The notes: a model not told the origin generated them from the sequence alone. A DNA stretch of 64,000 nt from an uncultured Olsenella sp. (GCA_900540955.1 UQIF01000001.1:186001-250000), one strand, 5' to 3'. Shown: positions 9,211 through 19,373, counted from the first letter of the stretch. Program-made: numbers and translations.

Positions 9211-11574
9211 ATGGAGGACAAGACGTTCGGTGCCCCCGTCGTCCCTGCGCCCAGGCCGACTATCAAGCAACCCCCTGCGGCGGCCAACTTCCGGCTGCTC
9301 GAGAGCGCCTGCAAGTCCTATATGGACGCCGATAGCATCGACAAGGTTGCCCGCGCGTATCGCTTCGCGGCCGACTATCACCGTGACCAGCGCCGGCGCT
9401 CGGGCGAGCCTTACATCAACCACCCCGTTGAGGTGGCGCTCATCCTCGCCAAGGACCTGCGCATGGACGAGGACACCATCTGCGCCGCCCTGCTCCACGA
9501 CACCGTCGAGGACACTTCGGCCTCGCTCGACCAGCTCAAGGGTATTTTCGGTGATACGGTCGCCGATCTTGTGGACGGCGTGACCAAGCTCACGAACGTC
9601 AAGGTCGCTTCGATGGACGAGAAGCAGGCCTGGAACCTGCGAAAGATGTTCTTGGCCATGAGCCACGACATCCGTGTCGTCATCATCAAGCTCGCCGACC
9701 GTCTGCACAACATGCGCACGCTGGCGGCTTTGCCGCCCGACCGCCGGCTGTTCAAGGCACGTGAGACCATGGACGTCTACGCGCCTCTTGCCGACCGACT
9801 GGGCATCAGCTCGATCAAGTGGGAGCTTGAGGACCTTGCTTTCTTCTGGCTGGAGCCTGAGGAGTACCAGCGCGTCGCCCGCATGGTGCAGGATTCCCGC
9901 GCCCAGCGCGAGGACGACGCCGAGGCCGCGATCAAGACCCTTGATGACGAGCTTAAGCGCGTGGGCCTCAAGGACTATCAGATCACGGGCCGCCCCAAGC
10001 ACCTCTGGTCCATCTATCTCAAGATGACCCGCAAGGGGCGCGACTTCTCCGAGATCTACGATCTCATCGCGCTTCGCGTGATCACTCAGACGGTGGGGGA
10101 CTGCTACTCCGCCTTGGGCGCCGTCCACACGCTCTGGCACCCGCTCCCTGGTCGATTCAAAGACTACATCGCCACGCCGAAGGCCAACCTCTACCAGTCT
10201 CTGCACACGACGGTCGTCGGCCCCGACGGTCGCCCCATCGAGATTCAGATCCGCACGGTCGAGATGCACGAGGCGTCCGAGTACGGCATCGCAGCCCACT
10301 GGCTCTACAAGAAGTCCGGCAACTCGCGCGGAAAGATGAGCGCCGAGGACCGCGCGATCGACTCGACCATCAACTGGATTCGCCGCAGCCTCGACTGGGC
10401 CGTCGAGGACGACGTCGACGACGCCCATGAGTTCCTTGACAGCCTGCGCGTCGACCTGTTTGAGCACGAGATCTTCGTGTTCACGCCAAAGGGCGAGGTG
10501 CTGAGCCTGCGACGCGACTCCACCCCGCTCGATTTCGCCTACGCCGTCCACACCGAGGTCGGAAACCACTGCGTCGGAGCCAAGGTCAACGGCTCGGTGG
10601 TTCCTCTTACCTACAAGCTGAACATGGGCGATCGCGTCGAGATCTTGACCAACAAAAACGCCAAGCCGAGCCATGACTGGATGAACATCGTGGTCACGCC
10701 CTCGGCCCGCGCGAAGATTCGCAAGTACTTCTCGAGCGAGACGAAGAGCGACGACGCCGAGCAGGGTCGCGGCGAGCTTGCACGCGAGCTTCGCCGCCGC
10801 GGATACGGCATCGGGGCCAAGCGCACCGTGAAGGCCATCGAGCGCTCGTGCGAGGGGCTGAACTTCAGGGACGCCGATGACCTGTTCGCCGCCGTCCACA
10901 ACGGCAAGATCACGGCGAATCTCGCCGCGAACCGTATCGAGGAGATTCTGAGCGAGGGCTCGCCCGAGCAGCTCGAGGCGGCCGCCAAGGAGGCCGAGGC
11001 CAAGGCCGCGCGCGCCAAGGCCCTCGCAACCGACAAGCCCATCATGAAGTCCTACGCCATCTCCCAGGCGTCCAAGGGCAAGAAGCGCCACGTCAACTGC
11101 GGTGTCGTGGTCAAGGGAGACGCCGATTTGCTCGTGCACCTCGCCCACTGCTGCAATCCCGTGGCAGGCGACGACATCGTTGGCTTCATCACCCGCGGCC
11201 GTGGCGTCTCGGTGCACCGGTCCAACTGCCCCAACGTTGCCGATCTTATGGCCCATCCCGAGCGCTTGATCGACGTCGCCTGGGACACCTCGGGCGCCAC
11301 CGAGTTCAGGGTCGAGATCGTCGTCGAGGCGACCGACCGCATGGGCCTGCTCAAGGACGCCACCATCGCCATCGGCGACGCGGGCGGAAACATCCTCTCG
11401 TGCGCCACACAGACCTCCAGCCAGGGCATCGCACGCCTGCGCTTCCTCGTTTCCATCTCGGACGCGAGCCTGCTTGATTCTCTGCTCGCCACTGTCAGCC
11501 GCGTCCCGTCGGTCTACGACGCGAGGCGCCTCATGCCGGGCGAGGGCGCCCAGCAGCTTAAGCGTCGCGGTTAG
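9211..11574 (+). CDS. relA: Bifunctional (p)ppGpp synthetase/hydrolase Rel
   Basis: This 787-residue enzyme makes and degrades the stringent-response alarmone. The hydrolase domain is intact (YINHPVEVA, LLHDTVEDTS, ADRLHNMRT), and so is the synthetase domain, where GRFKDYIATPK carries the RFKD form typical of bifunctional Rel rather than the EFDD form of synthesis-only RelA. A TGS domain (HEIFVFTPKGEV onward), a Cys/His segment (HLAHCCNPVAGDDI) and a C-terminal ACT domain follow, the full long-RSH layout. ATG 9211 has GGAAAGG seven bases upstream; ATG 9205 is too close to it. The recJ stop ends 2 bases before, so the two genes are translationally coupled. apt, often found between recJ and relA, is absent. 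Confidence 0.97.
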   Translation: MEDKTFGAPVVPAPRPTIKQPPAAANFRLLESACKSYMDADSIDKVARAYRFAADYHRDQRRRSGEPYINHPVEVALILAKDLRMDEDTICAALLHDTVEDTSASLDQLKGIFGDTVADLVDGVTKLTNVKVASMDEKQAWNLRKMFLAMSHDIRVVIIKLADRLHNMRTLAALPPDRRLFKARETMDVYAPLADRLGISSIKWELEDLAFFWLEPEEYQRVARMVQDSRAQREDDAEAAIKTLDDELKRVGLKDYQITGRPKHLWSIYLKMTRKGRDFSEIYDLIALRVITQTVGDCYSALGAVHTLWHPLPGRFKDYIATPKANLYQSLHTTVVGPDGRPIEIQIRTVEMHEASEYGIAAHWLYKKSGNSRGKMSAEDRAIDSTINWIRRSLDWAVEDDVDDAHEFLDSLRVDLFEHEIFVFTPKGEVLSLRRDSTPLDFAYAVHTEVGNHCVGAKVNGSVVPLTYKLNMGDRVEILTNKNAKPSHDWMNIVVTPSARAKIRKYFSSETKSDDAEQGRGELARELRRRGYGIGAKRTVKAIERSCEGLNFRDADDLFAAVHNGKITANLAANRIEEILSEGSPEQLEAAAKEAEAKAARAKALATDKPIMKSYAISQASKGKKRHVNCGVVVKGDADLLVHLAHCCNPVAGDDIVGFITRGRGVSVHRSNCPNVADLMAHPERLIDVAWDTSGATEFRVEIVVEATDRMGLLKDATIAIGDAGGNILSCATQTSSQGIARLRFLVSISDASLLDSLLATVSRVPSVYDARRLMPGEGAQQLKRRG

Positions 11575-11582
11575 GAGACCCC

Positions 11583-12218
11583 ATGACTGCCAAGAAGGAC
11601 GAGATCCGCTGCTTTGTGGTGGGCCCGATACAGACCAACTGCTACGCATATATCAGCGAAGGCGCCTGCATGGTCGTCGACCCCGGTGATTCCGGCGCTG
11701 CCGTCGCCGAGCAGCTTGCGGATGTCCGCGTCGACTACATCGTCGCCACTCATGGCCACGGCGACCATGTGGGCGGCGTGGTCGGGCTCAAGCGTGCCTG
11801 CGGGGCACCGTATCTGATACATCCCGCCGACGCGGAGCTCGCCACGCGCGCCGGCGAGGTCTCCGAGATCGGCATCGCCTACGACGACAACGCCCCGCTG
11901 CCGGACCGTGGACTTACCGAGGGCGATGTCCTGCACGTCGGCTCGGCGGAGTTCGAGGTCATCGCGACGCCGGGGCACACGCCGGGCGGCGTCGTCCTTC
12001 TTGGAAAAGGAAGCGCCGAGGGAGTCGCCTTCGTCGGGGACACGCTGTTTCCCGGAAGCCACGGGCGCACCGATCTTGCCGGGGGAGACGAGGGGCAGAT
12101 CTTGGCGTCTCTCCACAAGCTCGCCGGGCGCGTCCCGGCCAGCACTCGACTGCTCTGTGGGCACGGCCCGTCCACGACCATGAGCGCTGAGCTCGCGCGC
12201 AACCCCTTCCTTCGATGA
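11583..12218 (+). CDS. Metallo-beta-lactamase-fold hydrolase (glyoxalase II-like)
   Basis: This 211-residue cytosolic protein carries the zinc motif THGHGDHVGG (HxHxDH) at about residue 58, and further metal ligands in TPGHTPGG and FVGDTLFPGSHGRTDL, all typical of the YcbL/GloB branch of the metallo-beta-lactamase superfamily. Members hydrolyse S-lactoylglutathione or other thioesters. As actinobacteria generally lack glutathione, the real substrate is unknown. It begins 8 bases after the rel stop and is almost certainly in the same operon; the pairing of Rel with this hydrolase is also common in Firmicutes. A shared hairpin at 12247 ends the unit. Confidence 0.88.
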   Translation: MTAKKDEIRCFVVGPIQTNCYAYISEGACMVVDPGDSGAAVAEQLADVRVDYIVATHGHGDHVGGVVGLKRACGAPYLIHPADAELATRAGEVSEIGIAYDDNAPLPDRGLTEGDVLHVGSAEFEVIATPGHTPGGVVLLGKGSAEGVAFVGDTLFPGSHGRTDLAGGDEGQILASLHKLAGRVPASTRLLCGHGPSTTMSAELARNPFLR

Positions 12219-12246
12219 TGCGGCGCAGGGGCTCGAAGCAAAGAAA

Positions 12247-12274
12247 AAGGCCCCGTAAGGGGCCTTGCTGTTTT
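12247..12274. terminator. Bidirectional terminator between the rel operon and tRNA-Leu
   Basis: AAGGCCCC at 12247-12254 pairs with GGGGCCTT at 12259-12266 around a GTAA loop. On the plus strand it is followed by GCTGTTTT. On the minus strand the run is TTTTTCTT, a better U-tract, so it probably ends both the convergent tRNA-Leu transcript and the rel operon. Confidence 0.85.
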
Positions 12275-12275
12275 A

Positions 12276-12359
12276 TGGTGCCCGAGGTGGGACTTGAACC
12301 CACACGAGTTTCCTCAGCGGTTTTTGAGACCGCCGCGTCTGCCATTCCGCCACTCGGGC
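12276..12359 (-). tRNA. tRNA-Leu (anticodon CAA)
   Basis: Read on the minus strand, the acceptor GCCCGAG pairs with CTCGGGC followed by A and an encoded CCA. The anticodon stem GCGGT/ACCGC encloses CTCAAAA, so the anticodon is CAA and reads UUG. The long variable arm is as expected for class II leucine tRNA. Confidence 0.95.
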
Positions 12360-12468
12360 GCACGCGATGTGCCGAATAAGTGTAGCAGATACCTTTGCCG
12401 TTGGCGGGGTATAGAACAAATGAAGTGACGCGGCCAATTCCGGCCCGCCGACGCGAAAGGAAACAGAC

Positions 12469-12978
12469 ATGGATGCCAAACTCTCCGAGCTTCTAAACCA
12501 CCAGATCAACGAGGAGCTTTATTCCGCGTATCTCTATCTGACCTTCGCAGACTACTATGAGGACCGCGGCCTCAAGGGGTTTGCCAACTGGTACATGGTC
12601 CAGGTGCAGGAGGAGGTCGCCCACGCAAAGATCCTGCGCCGCTACCTTCTTGACAACGACGTCTCGGTGAAGATGCTCGCCATCGCTGAGCCCGACATGA
12701 CCTTCTCCAGCGACCGAGAGCCTCTTGAGGCGGGCCTTGGGCACGAGAAGCACATTACCGAGTGCATCAACCGCTGCTATGCCGCCGCAAACGACGTGCA
12801 CGACTTCCGCGCCATGCAGATGCTCGACTGGTTCGTGAAGGAGCAGGGCGAGGAGGAGGCCAACGCCTCCGACATGATCAAGAATATGGAGCTGTTCGGC
12901 AGCGACCCGAAGGGCCTCTACGCCCTCGACCGCGAGTACCAGGCTCGCGCGTTCGTGGCTCCGACGATGCCAATGTAG
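12469..12978 (+). CDS. ftnA: Non-heme ferritin
   Basis: Ferritin stores iron as a 24-subunit cage and oxidises Fe(II) at a di-iron centre. The 169-residue protein has the FtnA pattern: Glu16 in NEELYSAYLY, the EExxH motif at Glu49-His52 (QVQEEVAHA), and the second ligand set in DWFVKEQGEEE. No haem-binding Met typical of bacterioferritin is evident. ATG 12469 follows a GAAAGGAAA Shine-Dalgarno-like run. The gene is monocistronic, preceded by tRNA-Leu on the opposite strand and followed by the infC leader. I see no convincing DtxR/Fur box. Confidence 0.95.
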   Translation: MDAKLSELLNHQINEELYSAYLYLTFADYYEDRGLKGFANWYMVQVQEEVAHAKILRRYLLDNDVSVKMLAIAEPDMTFSSDREPLEAGLGHEKHITECINRCYAAANDVHDFRAMQMLDWFVKEQGEEEANASDMIKNMELFGSDPKGLYALDREYQARAFVAPTMPM

Positions 12979-13072
12979 CGACGGCGACGGAATTATCACC
13001 GTGATTCTGGAGCAATTGTGGATGAGGCTTGTCGCAAGGCGTCATTTGCTCTAGTATTCTCTTTTAGAAAGC

Positions 13073-13204
13073 GGGGCTGAGATTGAGCCCCCACCTACAC
13101 GGCGCCTATTTGGCAGCTGTCTGGTCAGACAACAACAAACGTTGATTCCGCTTCAGGGTGGAATGCTGTCTCCCGGATGCTGCTGTGGCTCCGGGAGATT
13201 TTTA
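13073..13204 (+). promoter_or_regulatory. infC leader with putative attenuator terminator
   Basis: The untranslated leader of infC-rpmI-rplT holds three hairpins: GGGGCT/AGCCCC at 13073-13091, TGTCTG/CAGACA at 13118-13131, and CTCCCGGA/TCCGGGAG (13170-13177 with 13190-13197) followed by ATTTTTAA. The last has the form of an intrinsic terminator only 35-40 bases before the infC start, so read-through must be conditional or partial. L20- or IF3-dependent leaders of this operon are known in other bacteria; the actual signal here is unknown. Confidence 0.65.
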
Positions 13205-13238
13205 ATGGCGGCCCGCAAGGGGCTTCCACGAAGGGAAG

Positions 13239-13814
13239 GTGTGTACGATAGCCAGAAACGACGGTCCTCGCATCAACGGGGAGATTACTTCTCGGACGTG
13301 CCGACTCATCGGCGTCGACGGTTCTCAGCTTGGCCTCTTTGGCGTTCGCGACGCCCTGCGCATTGCCAACGACCAGGGTCTCGATCTCGTGGAGATCGCG
13401 CCTAACGCCGAGCCCCCGGTCTGCAAGGTGCTCGACTACCGCAAGTACAAGTATGAGCAGGACCGTAAGGCCAAGGCGGCTCGCAAGAACCAGGCGAAGG
13501 TCGAGATCAAGGAGATGAAGTTCCGTCCCAAGATCGACGTCGGCGACTACGAGACCAAGAAGGCCCACGTGGTGCGTTTCCTGAAGAAGGGCGCCCGTGT
13601 CAAGATCACCATCATGTTCCGCGGGCGCGAAATGGCCCACCCGGAGCAGGGTCGGATTGTGCTCGATCGCCTCGCAGAGGACCTCAAGGACGTTGCGACG
13701 GTCGAGTCGAAGCCTCAGATGGAAGGCCGCAACATGCACATGCTCATCGTCCCCATCAAGGGTGCCTTTGATGAGAAGGCCTCTGACGATGACAAGAGCC
13801 AGAAGGAGAACTAG
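13239..13814 (+). CDS. infC: Translation initiation factor IF-3
   Basis: IF-3 binds the 30S subunit, keeps it from 50S and proofreads the start codon. The product has the IF3-N block (GPRINGEITSRTCRLIGVDG), the linker EQDRKAKAARKNQAKVEIKE and the IF3-C block with VKITIMFRGREMAHPEQG. The in-frame GTG at 13239 lies inside the Shine-Dalgarno run (AAGGGAAGG ends at 13239), which makes it a poor start. The codon ATA at 13248 has ideal 8-base spacing and begins at the family's usual N-terminus (IARNDGPRINGE). infC genes elsewhere use rare AUU starts for autocontrol, so AUA is plausible. The outer coordinate is given; the true protein may start at 13248 (188 residues). Confidence 0.95.
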   Translation: MCTIARNDGPRINGEITSRTCRLIGVDGSQLGLFGVRDALRIANDQGLDLVEIAPNAEPPVCKVLDYRKYKYEQDRKAKAARKNQAKVEIKEMKFRPKIDVGDYETKKAHVVRFLKKGARVKITIMFRGREMAHPEQGRIVLDRLAEDLKDVATVESKPQMEGRNMHMLIVPIKGAFDEKASDDDKSQKEN

Positions 13815-13815
13815 C

Positions 13816-14010
13816 ATGCCCAAGATGAAGACGCACAAGGGTACCGCCAAGCGCTTCCGCAAGACCGGTACCGGCAAGATCATGCGCGCCAAGGCTTTCA
13901 AGAGCCACATCCTCACCAAGAAGTCCCCGAAGCGCATCCGCGGCTTCCGCCAGGAGACCGAGCTCGCCCCGAGCGATGTCAAGACCGTTTCCCAGCGCAT
14001 GGGCAAGTAA
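13816..14010 (+). CDS. rpmI: 50S ribosomal protein L35
   Basis: This 64-residue, very basic protein begins MPKMKTHKGTAKRFRKTGTG, the standard L35 N-terminus, and ends in KTVSQRMGK. It starts one base after the infC stop, in the conserved infC-rpmI-rplT order, so it is translated from the same mRNA. The AAGGAGAA just upstream, inside the end of infC, is its ribosome-binding site. Confidence 0.98.
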   Translation: MPKMKTHKGTAKRFRKTGTGKIMRAKAFKSHILTKKSPKRIRGFRQETELAPSDVKTVSQRMGK

Positions 14011-14059
14011 CAGCGCTTACGCGCACCTCTTAGATCTAATTACCAAGGAGTTGATTTGA

Positions 14060-14425
14060 ATGGCACGTGTTAAGCGCGCAGTGAATTCCAAGAAGAAGCG
14101 CCGCACTCTCCAGGAGCGCACCAAGGGTTATTACGGCACCTCCTCCCGCACTCTCCGCGGCATGATGGAGCAGGACCGTCACTCCGGCCTGTACCAGTAC
14201 CGTGACCGTCGCGCCAAGAAGCGCGAGTTCCGTTCCCTGTGGATCCAGCGCATCAACGCCGCTGCCCGCCAGAACGACCTTTCCTACAGCACCCTCATGC
14301 ACGGCCTCAAGCTGGCCGGCATCGAGCTCGACCGCAAGGTCCTCGCTGAGATCGCCTACTCCGATGCCGACACCTTCGCCGACATCGCCGCTCAGGCCAA
14401 GAAGGCTCTCGCTGACGCTGAGTAA
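14060..14425 (+). CDS. rplT: 50S ribosomal protein L20
   Basis: L20 (121 residues) is an early-assembly 23S rRNA-binding protein and often the autoregulator of this operon. The sequence starts MARVKRAVNSKKKRRTLQ and includes the typical YRDRRAKKREFRSLWIQRIN region. A strong AAGGAG lies ten bases before the ATG. The intergenic gap from rpmI is 49 bases, and a strong terminator follows at 14467. Confidence 0.98.
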   Translation: MARVKRAVNSKKKRRTLQERTKGYYGTSSRTLRGMMEQDRHSGLYQYRDRRAKKREFRSLWIQRINAAARQNDLSYSTLMHGLKLAGIELDRKVLAEIAYSDADTFADIAAQAKKALADAE

Positions 14426-14466
14426 GCTCTTGCACGCGACTCGATAGAGCTTTACTTAGTATTTGA

Positions 14467-14504
14467 ATGTCCCCGAACGGTCTTGCCGCTCGGGGACATT
14501 TTTA
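14467..14504 (+). terminator. Terminator of infC-rpmI-rplT
   Basis: A TGTCCCCGA/TCGGGGACA stem (14469-14477 with 14490-14498), extended by CGG/CCG inside, is followed by TTTTTAT. It is a clear end for the ribosomal operon. Confidence 0.92.
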
Positions 14505-14618
14505 TACCGTTTGCGGACAAAGCGCGAAATAGTGATTAGGCTCAAATCGCGCGGGGATACTAGCAACAACAAAGAAACGTCGCTACCACCAAGGCGACCG
14601 ACCGAGGAGGCGAGTCCA

Positions 14619-14675
14619 ATGAACACAGAAGATGCTTCAGCTTTAGGGCCCGCCGATGTGACTGAGGTCAACTAA
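14619..14675 (+). CDS. Possible 18-codon small ORF in an untranslated region
   Basis: ATG at 14619 lies eight bases after a strong GAGGAGG (14604-14610) and opens an 18-codon frame, MNTEDASALGPADVTEVN. The composition is not rich in branched-chain residues (one Leu, two Val), so it does not look like a classic ilv attenuation peptide. Its GGGCCCGC (within 14647-14654) is complementary to GCGGGCCC about 90 bases downstream, and a strong terminator follows at 14818. It could be a leader peptide, a small protein, or part of an unrelated RNA. Confidence 0.3.
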   Translation: MNTEDASALGPADVTEVN

Positions 14676-14817
14676 CTCGGGCGAGCGCACTCGCCACCCT
14701 CCTTCGACGATATCTCGGACACAGGCCAATGAGGAAACGTCCGCGGGCCCGATTGATTAACTTAAAGTCCTTATTCTTCGATTAGAGAAAGTCGGCGATA
14801 CCAAAGTACAAGGCAAG

Positions 14818-14850
14818 GCGGGGAGCCATACGACGGCTCCCCGCTTTTTT
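14818..14850 (+). terminator. Strong terminator upstream of the ilv leader
   Basis: GCGGGGAGCC (14818-14827) and GGCTCCCCGC (14835-14844) form a perfect 10-bp stem followed by six Ts. It ends a transcript from the 14505-14817 stretch, which holds only the small ORF at 14619. It lies more than 350 bases before ilvD, too far for a usual attenuator of that gene. Confidence 0.88.
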
Positions 14851-14906
14851 CTTGTGATGGCTCGTGTCAATCATTTCCGTTTTCGAAACGCGATGATTCC
14901 TCGACG

Positions 14907-15205
14907 TTGCCCATTATCGTCTGTGTTAATCTACGCCCACTGAGCAAATGCGTGGACAGGGTAAGTACGCGCCGCATCCGTGCCACAGAGAGCGGGGAGT
15001 TTTGAGAACCCGCGACGGACGGCGAAGAAAGCGCCCTCGAGCAGCTCGCGAGAACGTCTGAGCAAGGCCGGACACCCCCGGTTTCTTGCAAAGGCAAGTA
15101 CCCCGAGCCGGAGCCTTCCGTTATTGGGCGTCGAGCGATAGCTGTATCTATCCGTCTCGCATTTCTCATTATTGATTCGAGGAAGCGAGAGGGGATTTGC
15201 AAAAG
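14907..15205 (+). promoter_or_regulatory. Structured ilvD leader RNA, T-box-like in part
   Basis: A weak promoter (TTGCCC at 14907, TAATCT at 14927, short spacer) could start an RNA near 14938. A stem (14970-14973 and 14977-14981 pairing with 15015-15024) encloses CAGAGAG at 14986 and a GCGGG/CCCGC hairpin ending GAGAACCCGC, with AAGTA at 14963 opposite the base. This resembles Stem I of T-box leaders. Near 15090 the sequence AAAGGCAAGTACCCCGAG resembles the T-box AAAGGGTGGTACCGCGAG, but the essential TGG is replaced. TCTCGC (15155) can pair with GCGAGA (15185), part of the ilvD Shine-Dalgarno, suggesting translational gating. I cannot assign a known class. Confidence 0.45.
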
Positions 15206-16878
15206 ATGCAGCTCAGAAGCGATGCCATAAAGAAGGGCCTGGCCCGTGCGCCTCACCGAAGCCTTCTTAAGGCTGACGGACTCACCGATGAAGAGATGAA
15301 TCGCCCGCTTGTGGCGGTCTTTAACTCACGCAACGACATCATCCCCGGCCACAACAACCTCGACAAGATTGCCGATGCCGTCAAGGCGGGCATTTACATG
15401 GCCGGTGGAGTCCCTATCGAGATCTCGACGATCGGCGTCTGCGACGGCATCGCCATGAACCACGACGGTATGCACTACAGCCTTGTGTCGCGCGAGACCA
15501 TCGCCGACAGTTTCGAGATCGCTATGCATGGCCACCAGTTCGACGCCGCGGTCTGCATCCCCAACTGCGACAAGATTGTCCCGGGCATGATTTTAGGGGC
15601 CCTTCGCGTCAACGTCCCCACGGTCTTTGTGTCCGGCGGTCCTATGCTCCCGGGCCACCAACGCGGCCGCAACGACGGCCCCACCACCGACCTCAACTCC
15701 CTCTTTGACGGAGTCGGCAAGGTCCAAGCGGGGGCTATGAGCGAGGATGACCTGACCTATCTCGAAAACTCCGCCTGCCCCACCTGCGGCTCCTGCTCCG
15801 GCATGTTCACCGCGAACTCCATGAACTGTCTGTGCGAGGCCCTGGGCATCGCGCTTCCCGGCAACGGAACCATCCCCGCCGTTTACTCAGAGCGTCTGCG
15901 CCTGGCCAAGCACGCCGGCATGAAGGTCATGGAGCTGCTGGAGAAGGGCGTCTGCATCAAGGACATCGTCACTGCTGCCGCTATCCACAACGCCATGGAG
16001 TGCGACATGGCCTTTGGCGGCTCCACGAACACGGTGCTGCACCTCACCGCGATCGCCATGGAGGCGGGATGCCCCATCACCATGGACGACTGGGACGCGG
16101 CCTCTGCCCGCACACCTCACCTGGTCAAGCTCCAGCCTTCCGGCCCTCGCCCGCTCATCGACCTGTACGCCGTCGGTGGCGTGCCCGTGGTCATGCACGA
16201 GCTGGCGGAGCTTGGTCTTCTTGACACCAGCGCCCTGACCTGCATGGGGTTGATCCCGGAGTATCTTGAGCGCTGCGGGCGCCCTGCGGACGGCGAGGTC
16301 GTCAGAACCCACGACAACCCCTTCTCGAAGGTCGGCGCCCTGCGCGTGCTCCACGGCAACATCGCCCCCGACGGAGGCATCGTCAAGAAGGCGGCTGTCG
16401 ACCCTTCGATGATGACCCACACGGGCCCCGCCCGCTGCTTCGACTCCGAGGAGGAGGCGTGCGACGCGATCTTCGGGGGAAAGATCAACCCCGGCGACGT
16501 CGTGGTCATCCGCTACGAGGGCCCAGCCGGCGGTCCGGGCATGCGCGAGATGCTCACCCCGACCTCCGCTATCTGCGGCATGGGACTCTCCACGAGCGTC
16601 GCCCTCATCACCGACGGCCGCTTCTCGGGTGCGTCCAAGGGCGGCTGCATCGGTCACGTGAGCCCCGAGGCGGCTGCCGGCGGCCCCATCGCGCTCATTC
16701 ATGAAGGGGATATGATCACCGTGGACATCGAGGGCGGACGGCTCGACGTCGACGTCTCGGACGAGGAGCTCGAGGCGCGTCGCGCATCGTTCGTCGCGCC
16801 CGCGCCCAAGCACGACCACGGTGTCCTGGCAAAGTATGCAAAGCTCGTTTCCAGTGCAGACAAGGGGGCGTATATCGG

Positions 16879-16882
<4 letters not shown>
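15206..16882 (+). CDS. ilvD: Dihydroxy-acid dehydratase
   Basis: IlvD dehydrates 2,3-dihydroxy-3-methyl acids to the 2-keto acids of valine and isoleucine, using an iron-sulfur cluster. Family motifs are present: GVCDGIAMNHDGMHYSL, CIPNCDKIVPGM, and CPTCGSCSGMFTANSMNCL, whose cysteines bind the cluster, plus GRFSGASKG near the C-terminus. The length (558 residues) is normal. ATG 15206 lies 11 bases after GAGAGGGG; an in-frame TTG at 15197 is too close to it. The stop overlaps the ilvB ATG as ATGA, so this is the first gene of ilvD-ilvB-ilvN(-ilvC), downstream of a long structured leader. Confidence 0.97.
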
Positions 16883-18774
<1,892 letters not shown>

Positions 18775-18775
18775 C

Positions 18776-19273
18776 ATGTCAGACGCCGCCAGCAAGCACA
18801 TTCTTTCCGTGACGGTCGAGAACAAGCCCGGCGTTCTTTCGCGCGTGACCGGCATGATCTCCCGCCGCGGCTTTAACATCGAGTCGCTCACGGTCGCGCC
18901 GACTGAGGACGAGGGGCTCTCGCGCATGACGATCATCGTCGAGGCCGATGAGCTCGGTTTCGAGCAGATCACCAAGCAGCTTCACAAGCTCGTGTCCGTT
19001 TTCCGCATCAGCGACCTCACCGAGGAGGACGCCGTCGAGCGTGAGCTCGTGCTCTTCAAGGTCCAGGCCGCGCCCGACCGCCGTCACGAGATCATCGAGA
19101 TCGCCAACGTCTTCCGAGCCAAGGTCGTCGACGTCGGGAAGAACACCTTGACTGTCGAGGCCACCGGCAATGAGTCCAAGCTCGACGCCATGGAGAACCT
19201 CTTCCGCGGCTACGGCATCCGTCAGCTCACGCGAACCGGCAAGATCGCCATCGGACGTGGGCACGACGCCTAA
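18776..19273 (+). CDS. ilvN: Acetolactate synthase small (regulatory) subunit
   Basis: IlvN (165 residues) activates the large subunit and gives valine feedback inhibition. The N-terminal ACT domain reads LSVTVENKPGVLSRVTGMIS followed by RRGFNIESLTVAPTED, the conserved IlvH/IlvN block, and a second ACT-like domain occupies the C-terminal half. It starts one base after the ilvB stop, behind AGGGAGGGGAG, so the two subunits are made together. A 100-base gap with a small CTGCCC/GGGCAG hairpin at 19313 leads to ilvC. Confidence 0.97.
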   Translation: MSDAASKHILSVTVENKPGVLSRVTGMISRRGFNIESLTVAPTEDEGLSRMTIIVEADELGFEQITKQLHKLVSVFRISDLTEEDAVERELVLFKVQAAPDRRHEIIEIANVFRAKVVDVGKNTLTVEATGNESKLDAMENLFRGYGIRQLTRTGKIAIGRGHDA

Positions 19274-19373
19274 GGGCGGGAAAGAACCTCCCTAGCCAAA
19301 ATCGGTTTCACCTGCCCTATGGGCAGCTGGGATATTTTGCAAGCGCAATCAGCAACGAAAGGAAGCGCATAGC

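Noticed and set aside
9070..11649. A very long open frame on the minus strand opposite rel
   Set aside because: It is the mirror of a GC-rich coding gene: third-position GC bias keeps the antisense frame open. The translation is low-complexity and matches no family; the plus-strand Rel is certain.
14619..14675. Classic ilv attenuation leader peptide
   Set aside because: Only one Leu and two Val in 18 codons, no Ile, and the following terminator is more than 350 bases from ilvD.
14938..15205. Calling the ilvD leader a bona fide T-box
   Set aside because: The essential TGG of the T-box bulge is missing and I could not place a branched-chain specifier codon with confidence, so it is left as T-box-like only.
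14867..15256. Minus-strand frame of 129 codons over the ilvD leader
   Set aside because: It covers a structured leader and the start of ilvD, has no ribosome-binding site and no recognisable protein features.
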